Assembly (NCBI GenBank): GCA_028829895.1
Contig: CM054181.1
Span: 70,601,259 to 70,665,258, forward strand
From: Sinotaia quadrata
Lineage: Eukaryota > Mollusca > Gastropoda > Architaenioglossa > Viviparidae
DNA length: 64,000 nucleotides
Reading direction: 5' to 3'
A model generated the notes under the pieces. It was not told the origin of the DNA, did not search any database, and saw only the letters and a program-made list of their open reading frames with translations. Position numbers and translations under genes: made by a program. This document shows, piece after piece, positions 1 through 13,300 of this stretch. Each line of letters begins with the position of its first letter. Position 1 is the first letter of the stretch.

Positions 1-240
1 CTGTTATAAGAAAATGTTTTACAAACATCTGTTGTTGTATTTATGACATAGGTTACAGCAAAGAACATTTAACCTATGTGTAAGGGTTCTTTATGTCATA
101 GTATACTGTAAAGAACTTTCAACGTATTTATAAGGGTTCTTTATATCATAGTATATATACTCTTAGTGTAAAGAACTTTTAACTCCTGTGTAAGAGTTCT
201 GTAAAGAACTGTTGACCCTATATATCATAAGATTATGTAA
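1..240. repeat. Degenerate ~54-bp tandem repeat
   Basis: About four units built on TTCTTTAT(G/A)TCATAGTATA ... GTAAAGAACTTT(C/T)AAC ... TGTAAGGG. It ends about 130 bases before the acceptor of the first visible exon, so it lies in the intron upstream of exon 1. Confidence 0.7.
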
Positions 241-367
241 AAAAAATAAAGAAATAAAGTCTTCGTGCCTATATTTCAAAGTTAAACAAAACATTGTTTG
301 ACATCCTTCTACAAGCACAAGTTTTACAAATGTCCAAATGACGTCACAGCGTGTTTTTTTTCGACAG

Positions 368-689
368 GCACATTTAAGTGTTCGTCCAAGAATAAGCATA
401 TAGTTGTACACGCCGAGAAAGGCGACTTCGGTCACGTGATGTCAGAAGGGTTTCCAGACCCATACAACCAAAAAAGCAACTTAACGGACGAAGGAGGAGG
501 TGGTGGTGACGAAGGTGACGATGTAGGGTGGTGGTGCGAAGTCACCATCAAGGGTTGCTCGTCCTGCAAGATCCGGCTTACTCTTGTCACAGTTGCTCTG
601 CCAGCATGCAATTCTACAAAAGGCCGAGATAAGTCAGATACCTTGGTGGACACTGACCAGAATTCGGCCACCGACATATGTATTCCTGG
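368..689 (+). CDS. Exon 1 of window: first half of CUB1
   Basis: The acceptor is a T-run followed by CGACAG at 362-367 and the donor is GG|GTGAGT at 690. It enters with two bases of a split codon (phase 1) and leaves in phase 2. The frame shows a Cys, then GHVMSEGFPDPY, the usual CUB SPxFPxxY stretch, a WWCEVTIKGC segment and further cysteines. A glycine-acid run (GGGGGDEGDD) coded by GGA/GGT repeats sits in the middle and is probably a loop expansion. Further exons must lie upstream because there is no start or signal peptide here. Confidence 0.82.
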
Positions 690-1453
690 GTGAGTGTAAC
701 AAGTAGAGGGTAGTGTTCTTCCAAGTTCTTTACGTCCATTTCTCTTATTTAATTTCTTAATCTTTTCTGACTGGAACTAATGGGTATATATACTTGAAAT
801 GAACTAACTTACTAAAATGAATTCTTAGAAAAGCAGTTTTCTTAATTTCTTGTTTTCTCTTTCAATAATGCTTTATAATTTTTTTTCTTTCTTTTTAAAA
901 AAGTGATTCTGACCTTTTACTTGTTGATATACACAGTCTTGTAAATGTTTTGTTTAGGTTTTATCTGTAACAGTGTGTGTAGAAAATTCTTAATGCTTTC
1001 AAATTATCATATAGAGGATCTCTTATTCTTGTGTAAGACCTGAGTTTAAAATAAACAGCAAAAGTAAAATAAGTGACTTTTGAAAAATAGTTGCATGTGT
1101 GTTTTCCTCCTCTTTCTAACGAATTAGTTTAACATTTTGGAGTTTTACTTCTGCCCCCCCCCCCCCCAAAGAAAGTAAAAAACCAGATATTGTCTAATAA
1201 GCCTAATTATTTTTGACATCGTTTGTCTCTCTTTCCATTGTCCTAAGCATGCTTGTTTATACATCGAAAATGCAATTATTTTCGTGTGCAAAAATATTTA
1301 CGCTGCCTTTTCCTGTGACCCAAAACAAAACAATTTTTTAAATTTCATTTTGTGCCTTGTTATTTTTTTTTGGTTTTGTATTGACAATGATCGTAGTCTA
1401 GATTTAAAAAAAATAAAAAATAGTTGTACAATATGCAAACACACGTGTGTGCG

Positions 1454-1484
<31 letters not shown>

Positions 1485-4278
1485 ATACATACTCACGCGC
1501 GTGCTCAATCACAAAAGTCTGGGACTTTTAATCTGCACTTTCAGTGGTCCAGAACAAAATAAAGGTTTATTTAGAAACTGCACATATAATTATTTTCGTA
1601 CTCAATATTTTAACCTTGGCGAGGAAGCCAGAATCTCCCACCTATTGTAACAGAAATTGCCATGGGAATATGATATACTGCACTGTTTCTTAAGTGTAAC
1701 AGCAAAAGAAAATTTCATTATGCTGGTGTAAGTTGAAACTGCTCCAGTGCCACGTGTAGTTTACCTCCATCAAAGTAAATCACATCTACATTCCTCCGCT
1801 CTACCAACTATCAAGGGATCTTTCTACGAGTACACAATTATAGTCGACACAATTGAGACACTTTAACTAACTTTAATATAAATTTTTTCAATTAATTGTG
1901 TGTGTGTGTGTGTGTGTGTTTCAATTTACGTCACCAATGGAGCTTGGATTGATCATTTCGTCATCAGACGCTGTCAGATCTGGAGTGCTCCAGTGGGACC
2001 ACCGCCTCACTTGTGTTTGAGGGCTGACGGAAAGGGGTGATGAGAAGGTCGCACCAGTTTGGCGCACATCCTGAACCACCCTCCGTCGGTGATAAGTTCA
2101 TTTAAATGTGTTGTGTGTGTTTGTTAGCAGTTTTGCGTCACCACTGGAGCTTGCATTGATCATTTCGCCATCAGACATTCTCTGATATGAATTGTCCAAT
2201 GGGACCCCACAGCATCACATTGCGCTCCGAGGTGGAAGGCGGGAGGGCTGGCAGAAGGGGGTGAAAAAGGTCGCACCAGTTTGGCAACACCCTCAAAGCA
2301 CTGAATCACTCTTTAAACTGATTTTGACAAAGTGTAAAATTACTGTACCTATTCTCTCTCATTCTTATAATGATACAATTTAACATAATACAACATAAGA
2401 TTGCTTGTTACATTTACCTTTAAACACGGATATTGTCGATCATAAAACCTATCATTCATAAATGAAAATGCATATATATATGAGGAATTGTCACCAACTG
2501 ATTTATATCTATTTCTCAGATGCGATCATATTCATATCCACGAGGTTGACTTCCCTTATAACAACGTCACACACGTGAACTATGACGGCAGAGACGAGGG
2601 CCGAACGATTAAGTCAATATCTGCCCACGTCAGATTACGTCACTGCGTTTCCGGGTCCTCACAAGCAAGTGGAAAGCGCTTTAATATTCATTTTGTTAGT
2701 GTAGGTAAGAGAAATGAATACGCCATGTGCGTTCATTTGCTATTCGTTTAAAAAGTGTTCATAGCTTTTATCTAAAGAAAGAACAATACATTTGCTTTAT
2801 ACTTAAACAGCAATTGTCACTCAAACATGTATCTTTGTTGGTTTATTAGTCAGTATTTACAACTCCATATTCCATGCTTCAGTCCATTATATTCCTAATC
2901 ACATTGGCTCTTGGATTTATTTTTATATATATATATAAATTCTTTTGTTTCCGCATATTATTTATTTATTAATATTCCTGTTCACATCTCTGATTTAAAA
3001 AATATTCCTGCACAAAAATTCTTCGCTCCCACATGTTTATTTAGTAAATTCCTCAGAATTTATTAACATTATCTTTTTAATTAAACAGACAAATACACAC
3101 ACAAAAGTAACCAATCACATGCACAAACAAACACCTACCTTAACACCCACAGATACACACATCTCAATACACATAAATACACAAACATCTCTGCACACCT
3201 ATACACATACATTTCTGCACACCCATACACATACATCTCTACACACCCATACACATACATCTCTACACACCCATACACATACATCTCTACATACCCATAT
3301 ACATACATCTCTACATATGACAACGCCCCAATTAATAATAAACCTGACATACATAAAAATTAAAACAAAAACATTGATTATATTTCTTTCTTTCAAGTAC
3401 AAACACAAATACAAACACAAGCATGCACAAATACACACAACAATACATGCTCATATACATGAAATCCCTTCATTTGCAACTGCACACACCATCAAACAAA
3501 ATAAAGCATACAAACATGATGGTACGCACACACCATCAAACAAAATAAAGCATACAAACATGATGGTACGCACACCAAGTAACCGCACTAACAAAGATTA
3601 CAAATGTTTCCTTGCTCGCATTTGACAATTTATTGATTTACACATGTGCATTATGTGTGCATACTTATTCTGTGTACGTCTTCTGTGTGTGCACATGTTC
3701 TCTGTGTGTATTTATTCTGTGTGCATTATGTATGTATACTTATTCTCTTTGGTGTGTACGTGTTTTCTGTGTGTACTTAATGTGTGTGCATACTTACTCT
3801 GTGTGTGTACCGACTATGTGCGTACTTATTCTATGTGCATATGTATTTTGTGTGTGTATTCTGTGTGCATTTGTGTATGTGTGCGTATTCTATGTATGTA
3901 TGTAATTATGTACGCGTATGCCTATACATACTTTGTGTACGTTCGTATTCTGTATGATATGAGTGTGTACGCGTATTCTGTATGTGCGTGTGTGTGTGTA
4001 TGTTCTGTGTGTTTGTAAGTGCATGTGCATTTTGTGTGTATATGTTTGTATTTGCACATATTATGCGCTTATGAATTTTGTATGGTGTGTGTTTGTGTGT
4101 GTGTCTGCGTTCGTATTCTGTGTTTTATGTGTGCATGAGTATTCTGTATTTGTGAGTGTACGCACTGTGTGAATATGTGTACGTGTTCTGCGTGTTTGTG
4201 TGTATGTATACTGTGTGTTTATATATGCATGTGCTCTCTCTGTGTGTGTACTATTATGTGTGTACAGATTATGTGTGT

Positions 4279-4323
<45 letters not shown>

Positions 4324-7300
4324 TGTTACATGTTCTTTGTGATTTAAAAAAATATATATTTACTCTCTGTGCATTTGTGTGCACGCGTGTTTTGTGTATG
4401 TGAGTACGTGTGTGAGTTTTGTGTTCACAAACACCGATAAGAGTTCCTATTTTTCATAGAGCAAAATTGAAGTTTGTCAAATATGTTTTGTTTAAACTAT
4501 ATATAATTAAGAACTTGAAACACAACATAACAATGGGTTTACAATTAAAATCAAATGAAATAAACTTCTCATATACAATTTAAACATAAAATACAACAAC
4601 TCAGATTCTGCAGACGCGTTTGATAATGAAAAGCGAAAATAAAATACTGCTTGCTGATCGTCACTTGATTAATTCAACTTCCTCAGAGTTTTATTCCAGA
4701 TGCTCGCTAGAAACAGGACTCCATAGCAATCATTCTGCCCCGGGGCTTGAGGAGAGCTAGAATGAGAAATAAATAGATGAACGAGAATTTCTTCTCCTTA
4801 AAGTGTTATACACGTTTTCGAAAAACACTTTTCTTTTTAGTATTAATTTGACACTTTTAATTTTAAAATAAAAATTCTCTTTTACTTTCACTGAGAATAT
4901 TTTCTGAATATCTAATTTAGACATCACTTAAATTATAGTTTCACTCTTCTTTATTCACACATGTAGTTTTTTTTTTTTAGTTAATAAGTGTGTGGATGGG
5001 TGGGTGTGTGCGCACGCGTATGGACGTGTGTTTATATGTGCGTGCATGTGTGTGTGTGTGTGCATGCTGTTTTTGTTCCAGACAAAAATGAACTTCACCA
5101 AGGAATGGTTGCCCAGTATAAACAAAGTTTTGGGGTGGTGAGGTCCCCCAACTTTCCACACGGGTATGCAATGAACGGCGAAACGTTCACATACATGGTT
5201 CAAAACCTCGACCCGTATGGCCATGTGCGCTTGATGGCCGTTGACTGGGATATCGCACCAGAGAGTGAAGTTACTGTAAGTGGGCGTTGTTATGGATACA
5301 GTCAATTTAACCTAAACTATAGTTTTTATGAATACAGTGAAGTTATTATAAGTAGTTATGAGTACAATTAAGTTACTGTAAGCAGTTGTTGTGAGTTACT
5401 GTAAGTAGTTATGAGTACAGTGAAGTTACTGTAAGTAGTAGTTATGAGCACATTGAAGTTACTGTAAGTAGTTATGAGTACAGTGAAGTTACTGTAAGTA
5501 GTTATGAGTACAGTGAAGTTACTGTAAGTAGTAGTAGTTATGAGTACAGTGAAGTTACTGTAAGTAGTTATGAGTACAGTGAAGTTACTGTAAGTAGTTA
5601 TGAGTACAGTGAAGTTACTGTAAGTAGTAGTAGTTATGAGTACAGTGAAGTTACTGTAAGTAGTAATAGTTATGAGTACAGTAAAGTTACTGTAAATAGT
5701 TATGAGTACAGTAAAGTTACTGTAAGTAGTAGTAGTTATGAGTACAGTGAAGTTACTGTAAGTAGTAATAGTTATGAGTACAGTGAAGTTACTGTAAGTA
5801 GTAATAGTAATGAATACAGTGAAGTTACTATAAGTAATCGTTGTAATAGATATAGTGAAGCTACTGGATGTAGTCATTGTTATAGATACAATGAAGTGTC
5901 TTGAAATAGTAGCTGTTATGGATACAGTTAAGTTACTGTAAATAGTTGTTGTTATTGTTAGAGTGAATTTACTGTAAGTAGTCGTCGTTGTTATGGATAC
6001 AATTAAGTTGCTGTAAGTAGTCGTTGTTATGGATACAATTAAGTTGCTGTAAGTAGTTGTTGTTATGGATACAATTAAGTTCCTGTAAATAGTCGTTGTT
6101 ATAGATACAATTAAGTTACTGTAAATGGTCGTTGTTATGGATACAATTAAGTTCCTGTAAATGGTCGTTGTTATGGATACAATTAAGTTACTGTAAATGG
6201 TCGTTGTTACGGATACAATTAAGTTACTGTAAATGGTCGTTGTTATGGATACAATTAAGTTCCTATAAATGTCGTTGTTATGGATACAATTAAGTTCCTG
6301 TAAATGGTCGTTGTTATGGGTACAATTAAGTTACTGTAAATGGTCGTTGTTATGGATACAATTAAGTTCCTGTAAATGGTATTTGTTATGGATACAATTA
6401 AGCTACTGTAAGTGGTCGTTGTTATGTATATATTTAAGTTAGTTTTTGTTATGGATACAATAAAGCTACTGTAAGTAGTCGTTGTTATGGATATAATTAA
6501 GTTACTGTAAATAGTCATTGTAATAGATACTGTGAAATTCCTGTAAGTAGTAATTGCTATAGATAAGGTTAAGTTACTGTAAGTAACTTAAAGTTAAGGA
6601 TACAATGAAGTTACTGCAAGTTTTCGTTGTGTGACGCTAACGCCAACTAATTAATGGTTATGATTATTATTATTAATTATTCATCCATAGCTAGGATCTT
6701 TATGTTATTAATAATTCTCCTTACTTGACAGATATGCGGCGCTGTAAACGTTTTCTCTCTTCCACAACTTTAAAGACAAATATTTACCGTCACACAATAT
6801 TTCCACAAATTTAAAGACAAATATTTACCGTCACACACTATTTCCGTAGGTGGAAAACTTCTAACTAAAGGAGAAGGCAAATCCATCTTTAATCTATATT
6901 TGCCGAGCCACCACCCACCCACTGTCTTTCTAACATAATGTATGGTGACAAAGTATGCTGATTACATCGAGCAATTTTTGGTACAAGTAAGTTACTGGAA
7001 AATTGCTACAATTGTTGTTCTGCTTGAAGGAGATGGCATGGTAAATGAACATCCAGGTTAGCTCTGAAAGAATATCAGTGAATCCATTTTTTTCGTGAGG
7101 AGAGAAACATGTGGAATTGACGTGAACAATAAACTTGTGACTTTGTTATGAAAAGCAGGCAAAATGGACTTAGCGGCATTGTCTATACAAGATTATGTAG
7201 AAACTATTATCACTTATCTCTAATAACTCCATTTCTGTTCTCTTATAATAACTATTCTGTGATTTGTATTGACACTATTGTTGAATTGTATTGAGGATAT

Positions 7301-10070
7301 AAGACTGTATAAATATAAAAATTATTTCGAATGTGGTTTCATGGAAATACTGATGTCAAGTAATCATTTTCATTGTATTTTTTAAATGTACATTTGATTA
7401 CACATAGTGATAACCTAATGTTGGAGAAGAAAGTGGGTGGAAGGGGGATCGCTAAATATAAGATTAAAAGATGAATTTTTCTTCTCCTTTAGTAAGAAGA
7501 TTTCCATCATTGGAAATATTGTGTGACGGTAAATGTTTGTCTTTAATGTTGTGGAAGAGAGAAAACGTTTACAGTATCCGCATATCTGCCAAGTGAGGGA
7601 GACGAGTAATATCTACTGGAGAATTATTAATAGCACAAATTAAGATTCTCATCACTTGTAATTAGTTATGGATGATGAATTAATAAATAATAATAATAAC
7701 TATTAACTAGATGGCGTTGGCGTCACACAGTGAAGTTACTGTAAGTAGTCATTGTTATGGATAGAGTTAAATTACTGTAAATAGTCGTTGTTACTGTGAA
7801 GTTACTGTACGTAATCGATGTTATGGATGTAGTTACATAAATATTTGGTTGTTATGGATATATTGAAGTGTAAGCATTGGTTTGTTATGGATGAGGTGGA
7901 GTTAAAGTTACAGTGCTAACCAAAAGTAGAATGTTATAGATGAAGTGGAGTTAAAGTTACAGTAGTAACCAAAAGTGGAATATGAGAATATATTCAAACT
8001 CTTTACTTGCAAAACATTCCAGATGTATTTAATATTCGCCTCTTTCCCAATAACAAGCAAATTCAATGATCAAAGTTTTCATATCATAAATATTATTTGC
8101 AAATGGCTGAAGTTATCGTTAATTTCGTACCTTTAGGAAGTTTTATGTTGAAAGTGTTTTACTCTTACTGTCCATCCCTACACGAGTATGTAAACGTATT
8201 GAAGACAATTGAAGTGTTTTACTCTTACTGTCCATCCCTACACGAGTATGTAAACGTATTGAAGACAATTGAAGTGTTTTACTCTTACTGTCCATCCCTA
8301 CACGAGTATGTAAACGTATTGAAGACAATTGAAGTGTTTTACTCTTACTGTCCATCCCTACACGAGTATGTAAACGTATTGAAGACAATTGAAGTGTTTT
8401 ACTCTTACTGTCCATCCCTTCACGACTATGTAAACGTATTGAAGACAATTGAAGTGTTTTACTCTTACTGTCCATCCCTACACGAGTATGTAAACGTATT
8501 GAAGACAATTGAAGTGTTTTACTCTTACTATCCATCCCTTCACGACTATATAAACGTATTGAAGACAATTGAAGTGTTTTACTCTTACTGTCCATCCCTA
8601 CACGAGTATGTAAACGTATTGAAGACAATTGAAGTGTTTTACTCTTACTGTCCATCCCTACACGAGTATGTAAACGTATTGAAGACAATTGAAGTGTTTT
8701 ACTCTTACTGTCCATCCCTACACGAGTATGTAAACGTATTGAAGACAATTGAAGTGTTTTACTCTTACTGTCCATCCCTTCACGACTATGTAAACGTATT
8801 GAAGACAATTGAAGTGTTTTACTCTTACTGTCCATCCCTACACGAGTATGTAAACGTATTGAAGACAATTGAAGTGTTTTACTCTTACTATCCATCCCTT
8901 CACGACTATATAAACGTATTGAAGACAATTGAAGTGTTTTACTCTTACTGTCCATCCCTTCACGACTATGTAAACGTATTGAAGACAATTGAAGTGTTTT
9001 ACTCTTACTGTCCATCCCTACACGAGTATGTAAACGTATTGAAGACAATTGAAGTGTTTTACTCTTACTATCCATCCCTTCACGACTATATAAACGTATT
9101 GAAGACAATTGAAGTGTTTTACTCTTACTGTCCATCCCTACACGAGTATGTAAACGTATTGAAGACAATTGAAGAAAGGGGGAAGATAGGGAGTTGGTGG
9201 GGAGGGTAGGAATGTTGAACAGAGGAGATAGGAGATTAAATAGGTGATGGATAGAGAGGGAGACAAAGCTGGGGAAAGAGGGAGACAAAGCTGGGAGAAA
9301 AGCGAGATAGACATGGGGAAAGAGAGAGCTGTGAAAAGAGAGATAGAAGAGGGATGGAGAAAGAGGAAAATATATCACTGGGAATGAGGGAATGGAAAGG
9401 GAGGAAGAAAGAGCTGGAGAAAGACGGAGATAGAGCTGGGCGAAAAGGGAATTAAAAAACAGATGGAAAGACAGAAAGGTAGAGCTGGGGAGAGGGGAAG
9501 ATCAAATTTGGGGAGAGAGAAAGGAAGATAGAGAAGAGGGGGGGGGGGAAGGGAGAGAGAGAGATGATTGCACTAATGAATCTCTTTCCATAACGTTTCT
9601 GTTTTGATTTACGGGCAAAAGACCTTTTTCTTCTTCAAAACTTAAACAGTTAGATTAAAGGTTAACAGACTAACAGATAGATTTTAAAATACTGACATGT
9701 TGAGTTAGTTAGCCATATGTTTACTTGTAAAGTTAAACAGACACACTGATAGGTATGCTAGATAAATATGCAGATAAATTTAAATAGATAGGTAGGCAGA
9801 GTTAAACAGACTGACAAGTAGAATTAAAGAGACTAGCAGGTCAAGTTAGACAGAGCTAAACAGACAGACATATGGTAGAATTACAGACCTACAGATAGAA
9901 TTGAAAAGACCCAGACTGACAGAGATTAGCAGGTAACGGTTGAGACAAAACCCTCTACATGACAGGTGACTGGAGTCATGCTAAGTGTATTTATATAGTC
10001 AAGCGATATGACTCTCCAGTCTAAAGCTCTACGCCGGACTTTCCATCTGTCGGTTTGACGCGTGTGTGTG

Positions 10071-10127
<57 letters not shown>

Positions 10128-10362
10128 CTGCATCCATAGTATCATGACCTGAGTAGCTAATATGGTATAGTGTGTTATCATATCAGTGAACTTTCATGCT
10201 ATCATGGTGTGACTAGTATGGCAGTGTTTTCATTGCCATGAACTTTCAAGCTGTCAGTGTCACACTGCATACAACACAGCAGTCGCAAGAATACATTACA
10301 AAAAGAGAAAAGAAAAGTCAACTTTTCCAATTATCTAGGAAAAATCTACCCCATACACACAC

Positions 10363-10395
<33 letters not shown>

Positions 10396-13300
10396 CACAT
10401 CTTTCCTTTTATTTCTTTCAGTTTGTTTTAATCATTACCACCCGGGAATTCGCCTGCCACTTACGAAGATACCGGCAGAAAATTAAAACAATAATTCAGC
10501 AACCGATATACAATCAGCTCATATGTTCGGACCCATCAACAACTTCACGTTAAGCACTCTCATCCAACCAGTCAGCCAGCCATCTGGCAGACGTCCCAGC
10601 GATTAGGAACCCGGAAACCGTTGCTGTTGCTGCTCGGTCTCAATCTGTTTTCAGCGATGTCAAGCTGCATGCTGTTCGGAAGACAGGAGACTTGAGCCCG
10701 AGAGTCTGCTTATAATCTTTCCTCAAGGCAAATATCACCTAGAACGTCGACGCTCTCTGGCTGAGGGGCATGCTATCTTTCTGAGCCTTACTCGCCATGA
10801 CGTAAAGCCTAAGGAGACGTCGTGTTTATTTGGGAGTCTCTGATAGGGATCACTTCATGAGATAAAAAAAAAATTGTTATGCTAGAATCTTTTGTGGAGT
10901 TTGTAATTACCTGACGTCACTGCCGAGCGACGGAGATTTCTCGGTGCACTGAACAAACAAGTATCGATCATATGATACTACAAGTTCGATGCTGGGTTAG
11001 TCTGATGCTGCATGCATCAAAGTTATCTGGCGTCTTTAAGATTTCTTAGTCTTGCTCTACTGTTGTTATGTACACAGCTCCGTTTGCTGACAGGGCAAAT
11101 TGAACACAAACCGTGATGCTTGTGTTCTTGCTGTTTTATAGCACGACTTTTGATGAACTAAATTAATATTCTTTTAGATTCACTGCTGAGCGACTGGTTG
11201 AGTATAGTAATGTCTAAAAATAGTAATGGGAAGTTTACTAAGATTCAGAACTGTACTGCTAAAAATACCTCTCACTGAGAATTTTATTAACTCCGAATCG
11301 TCATCATTTGACAACTGCACTGGTTAAAGATAGTAATAACTAACAATTTCAACGAGTAAGAATCGTAATGACTGAGACTTAGGCTGAGTAAGAATATAAT
11401 GACAGAGAATTGCACTGGTTAAGGATAGTAATAACTAACAATTTCAACGAGTAAGAATCGTAATGACTGAGACTTAGGCTGAGTAAGAATATAATGACAG
11501 AGAATTGCACTGATTAAGGATCGGAATTATAATGGGTAGGTCCCCTATATTGTGGGTGGGTTTTCCAAGAGGGAACCATTATGCATTTCACATACAAAAC
11601 ATTCCCATAAGAACAGAATAATAACAGTAATACTAATGTATATATATAACAAAAAAACAAACTAAATATTTGGAGAAATTTGCGTCGAACTGACAATTGT
11701 TACTCTTAGCGGACATATTCCCATGCGACGTTAAAACATACCTTGTGACATGGATGAGCTTAAGACAGGAGGCGGCCCAGTACACTGAACACAAGTTGTG
11801 AATAAGTGTTCATTTGACTGGCTACGTTTAGTCGGATGCAGCGCGTGTGGTTCAGCAATGTTGGGTTTTTTTTCTCTCGACCGTAACAAGACACTTCCAT
11901 TAATTTTCATTTCGCTCCGGTCTAATGTGAGCCAGTGTTGGCGGAAGTGTGTGCACGTCTTTCGCTCTCGCATGTACAATTAATGGACATTTTATCACTC
12001 TCTTCTGTGCTACAAACTCGCGCTTCTTTATACCTGCGCTTTGTTTGTGTGCGTGCTTTTTTTTCTTTTCTGTTTTCTTTCGTTCCGACGCTTGCATCCA
12101 CACACACCTGGCTGAACAGTTAAGTCGGACTTGGTGTCGAGTCATCAAGTGCATTGTGAATATCACACGCTTCTAAAATGAAATGGGATTTTAAGAAGTG
12201 AGGAAGCTATAATATGCATGAATAAATGAACGAACGAGCGAATGAATGAATGAAATATCCAACAAGTGAATGAACGAAATAACTAAGGAAAAGCAAATTG
12301 TTTGTGCATGAAAGAAATGAATGAGCGAACAAATAAATGAACGAACAAATGAATGCATGAACAAATAGCGCAAAAGAATAAACTCTTAAATAAAGAAATG
12401 TTTTATTCTCTGTAATGATTGCTGAAAGAACGACCTTAAGTCATTCTAAACCGACCAGGGATATGTTTTTCTCTTCTTAAATAGGTGACAGTTTCTTCCT
12501 TCCTTCCATCCTTTTTGTTATACTTAGTAGTACAAACAGTAGGAGTAGCAACACTAAATAGTAGTAGTTGTTGTTTTTTCTTCACACGCTGACTAGGCAC
12601 GCTCTATTCCGATAGAAATGAGGAGCAAGCGACTAATTGCCTCATTAATATCTACAAAAGGATCGTTGTCTTGGTCCTACAGAAAGATCTTGAAAATTAA
12701 TGCCTCATTAATATCTACAAAAAGATCGTTGTCTTGGTCCTACAGAAAGATTTATGCCAAGATAAGTCAACTCTAGCAAACGTTCTGCTGATACCAGGGA
12801 GATAATCAATCCTGACATCGCAATCTACTATCGCGGGACACAATGAAGTTTCAGAATCTGTGGATGAAATATAAGCTTAAAATATGTTGCCTGATTTTGC
12901 ACGAGAGATACATGCGTATACAGTTTGAGAGAGTGCAACGACCAAGCTTCTAATGAAATCACCGCGGCGTATGGTGAGGGTTGTCTGTGTGCTTGCGTTA
13001 AAATATGATTAGAAACACCCCCCCCCCAATTGCCTCCCACACATATGCATTCAACTTACGAAGAGGTATTATGCGTATGTTACTGTAACGTCAATTCATC
13101 TTTAATCTATATTTAGCGAGTCCCATCCACCCACTTTCTTCTCCAACATAAGGTTATCAATATGTGTAAGAAGGTCAATAAATTTATTAAATCAACAATC
13201 TAATGTATATATATAACAAATACAATGAAAAATACTACTTGACGTCAATATTTCCATGAAACCACATATGAATAATTTTTATATTCTATAGTCTTATATT

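Larger units (their letters stand above)
690..2519. other. Intron 1
   Basis: Holds a C14 run near 1155, a (GC)n(AC)n microsatellite at 1445-1484, a short (TG)n at 1899-1918 and a dimer of repeat family B (about 1925-2320). No other gene seen. Confidence 0.8.
2705..5081. other. Intron 2
   Basis: AT-rich single-copy sequence, then a long CA-rich block (3090-3600), a TG-rich block (3640-4420) and about 650 bases (4430-5081) with no recognisable feature before the exon 3 acceptor. Confidence 0.8.

Noticed and set aside
298..367. Upstream extension of exon 1 to a TTG start
   Set aside because: A T-run plus CGACAG acceptor at 367 and the CUB alignment show the coding part starts at 368. The extension is intronic.
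3119..4430. Long His/Thr and Cys/Val frames
   Set aside because: Pure products of CA/TG simple sequence.
5368..6518. Thr/Ser/Tyr-rich minus-strand frames
   Set aside because: Antisense reading of the splice-junction minisatellite.
8097..9378. 370-411 codon open frames on both strands
   Set aside because: They are the 60-bp satellite read in stop-free frames. Unit differences are mostly amino-acid changing, and both strands are equally open.
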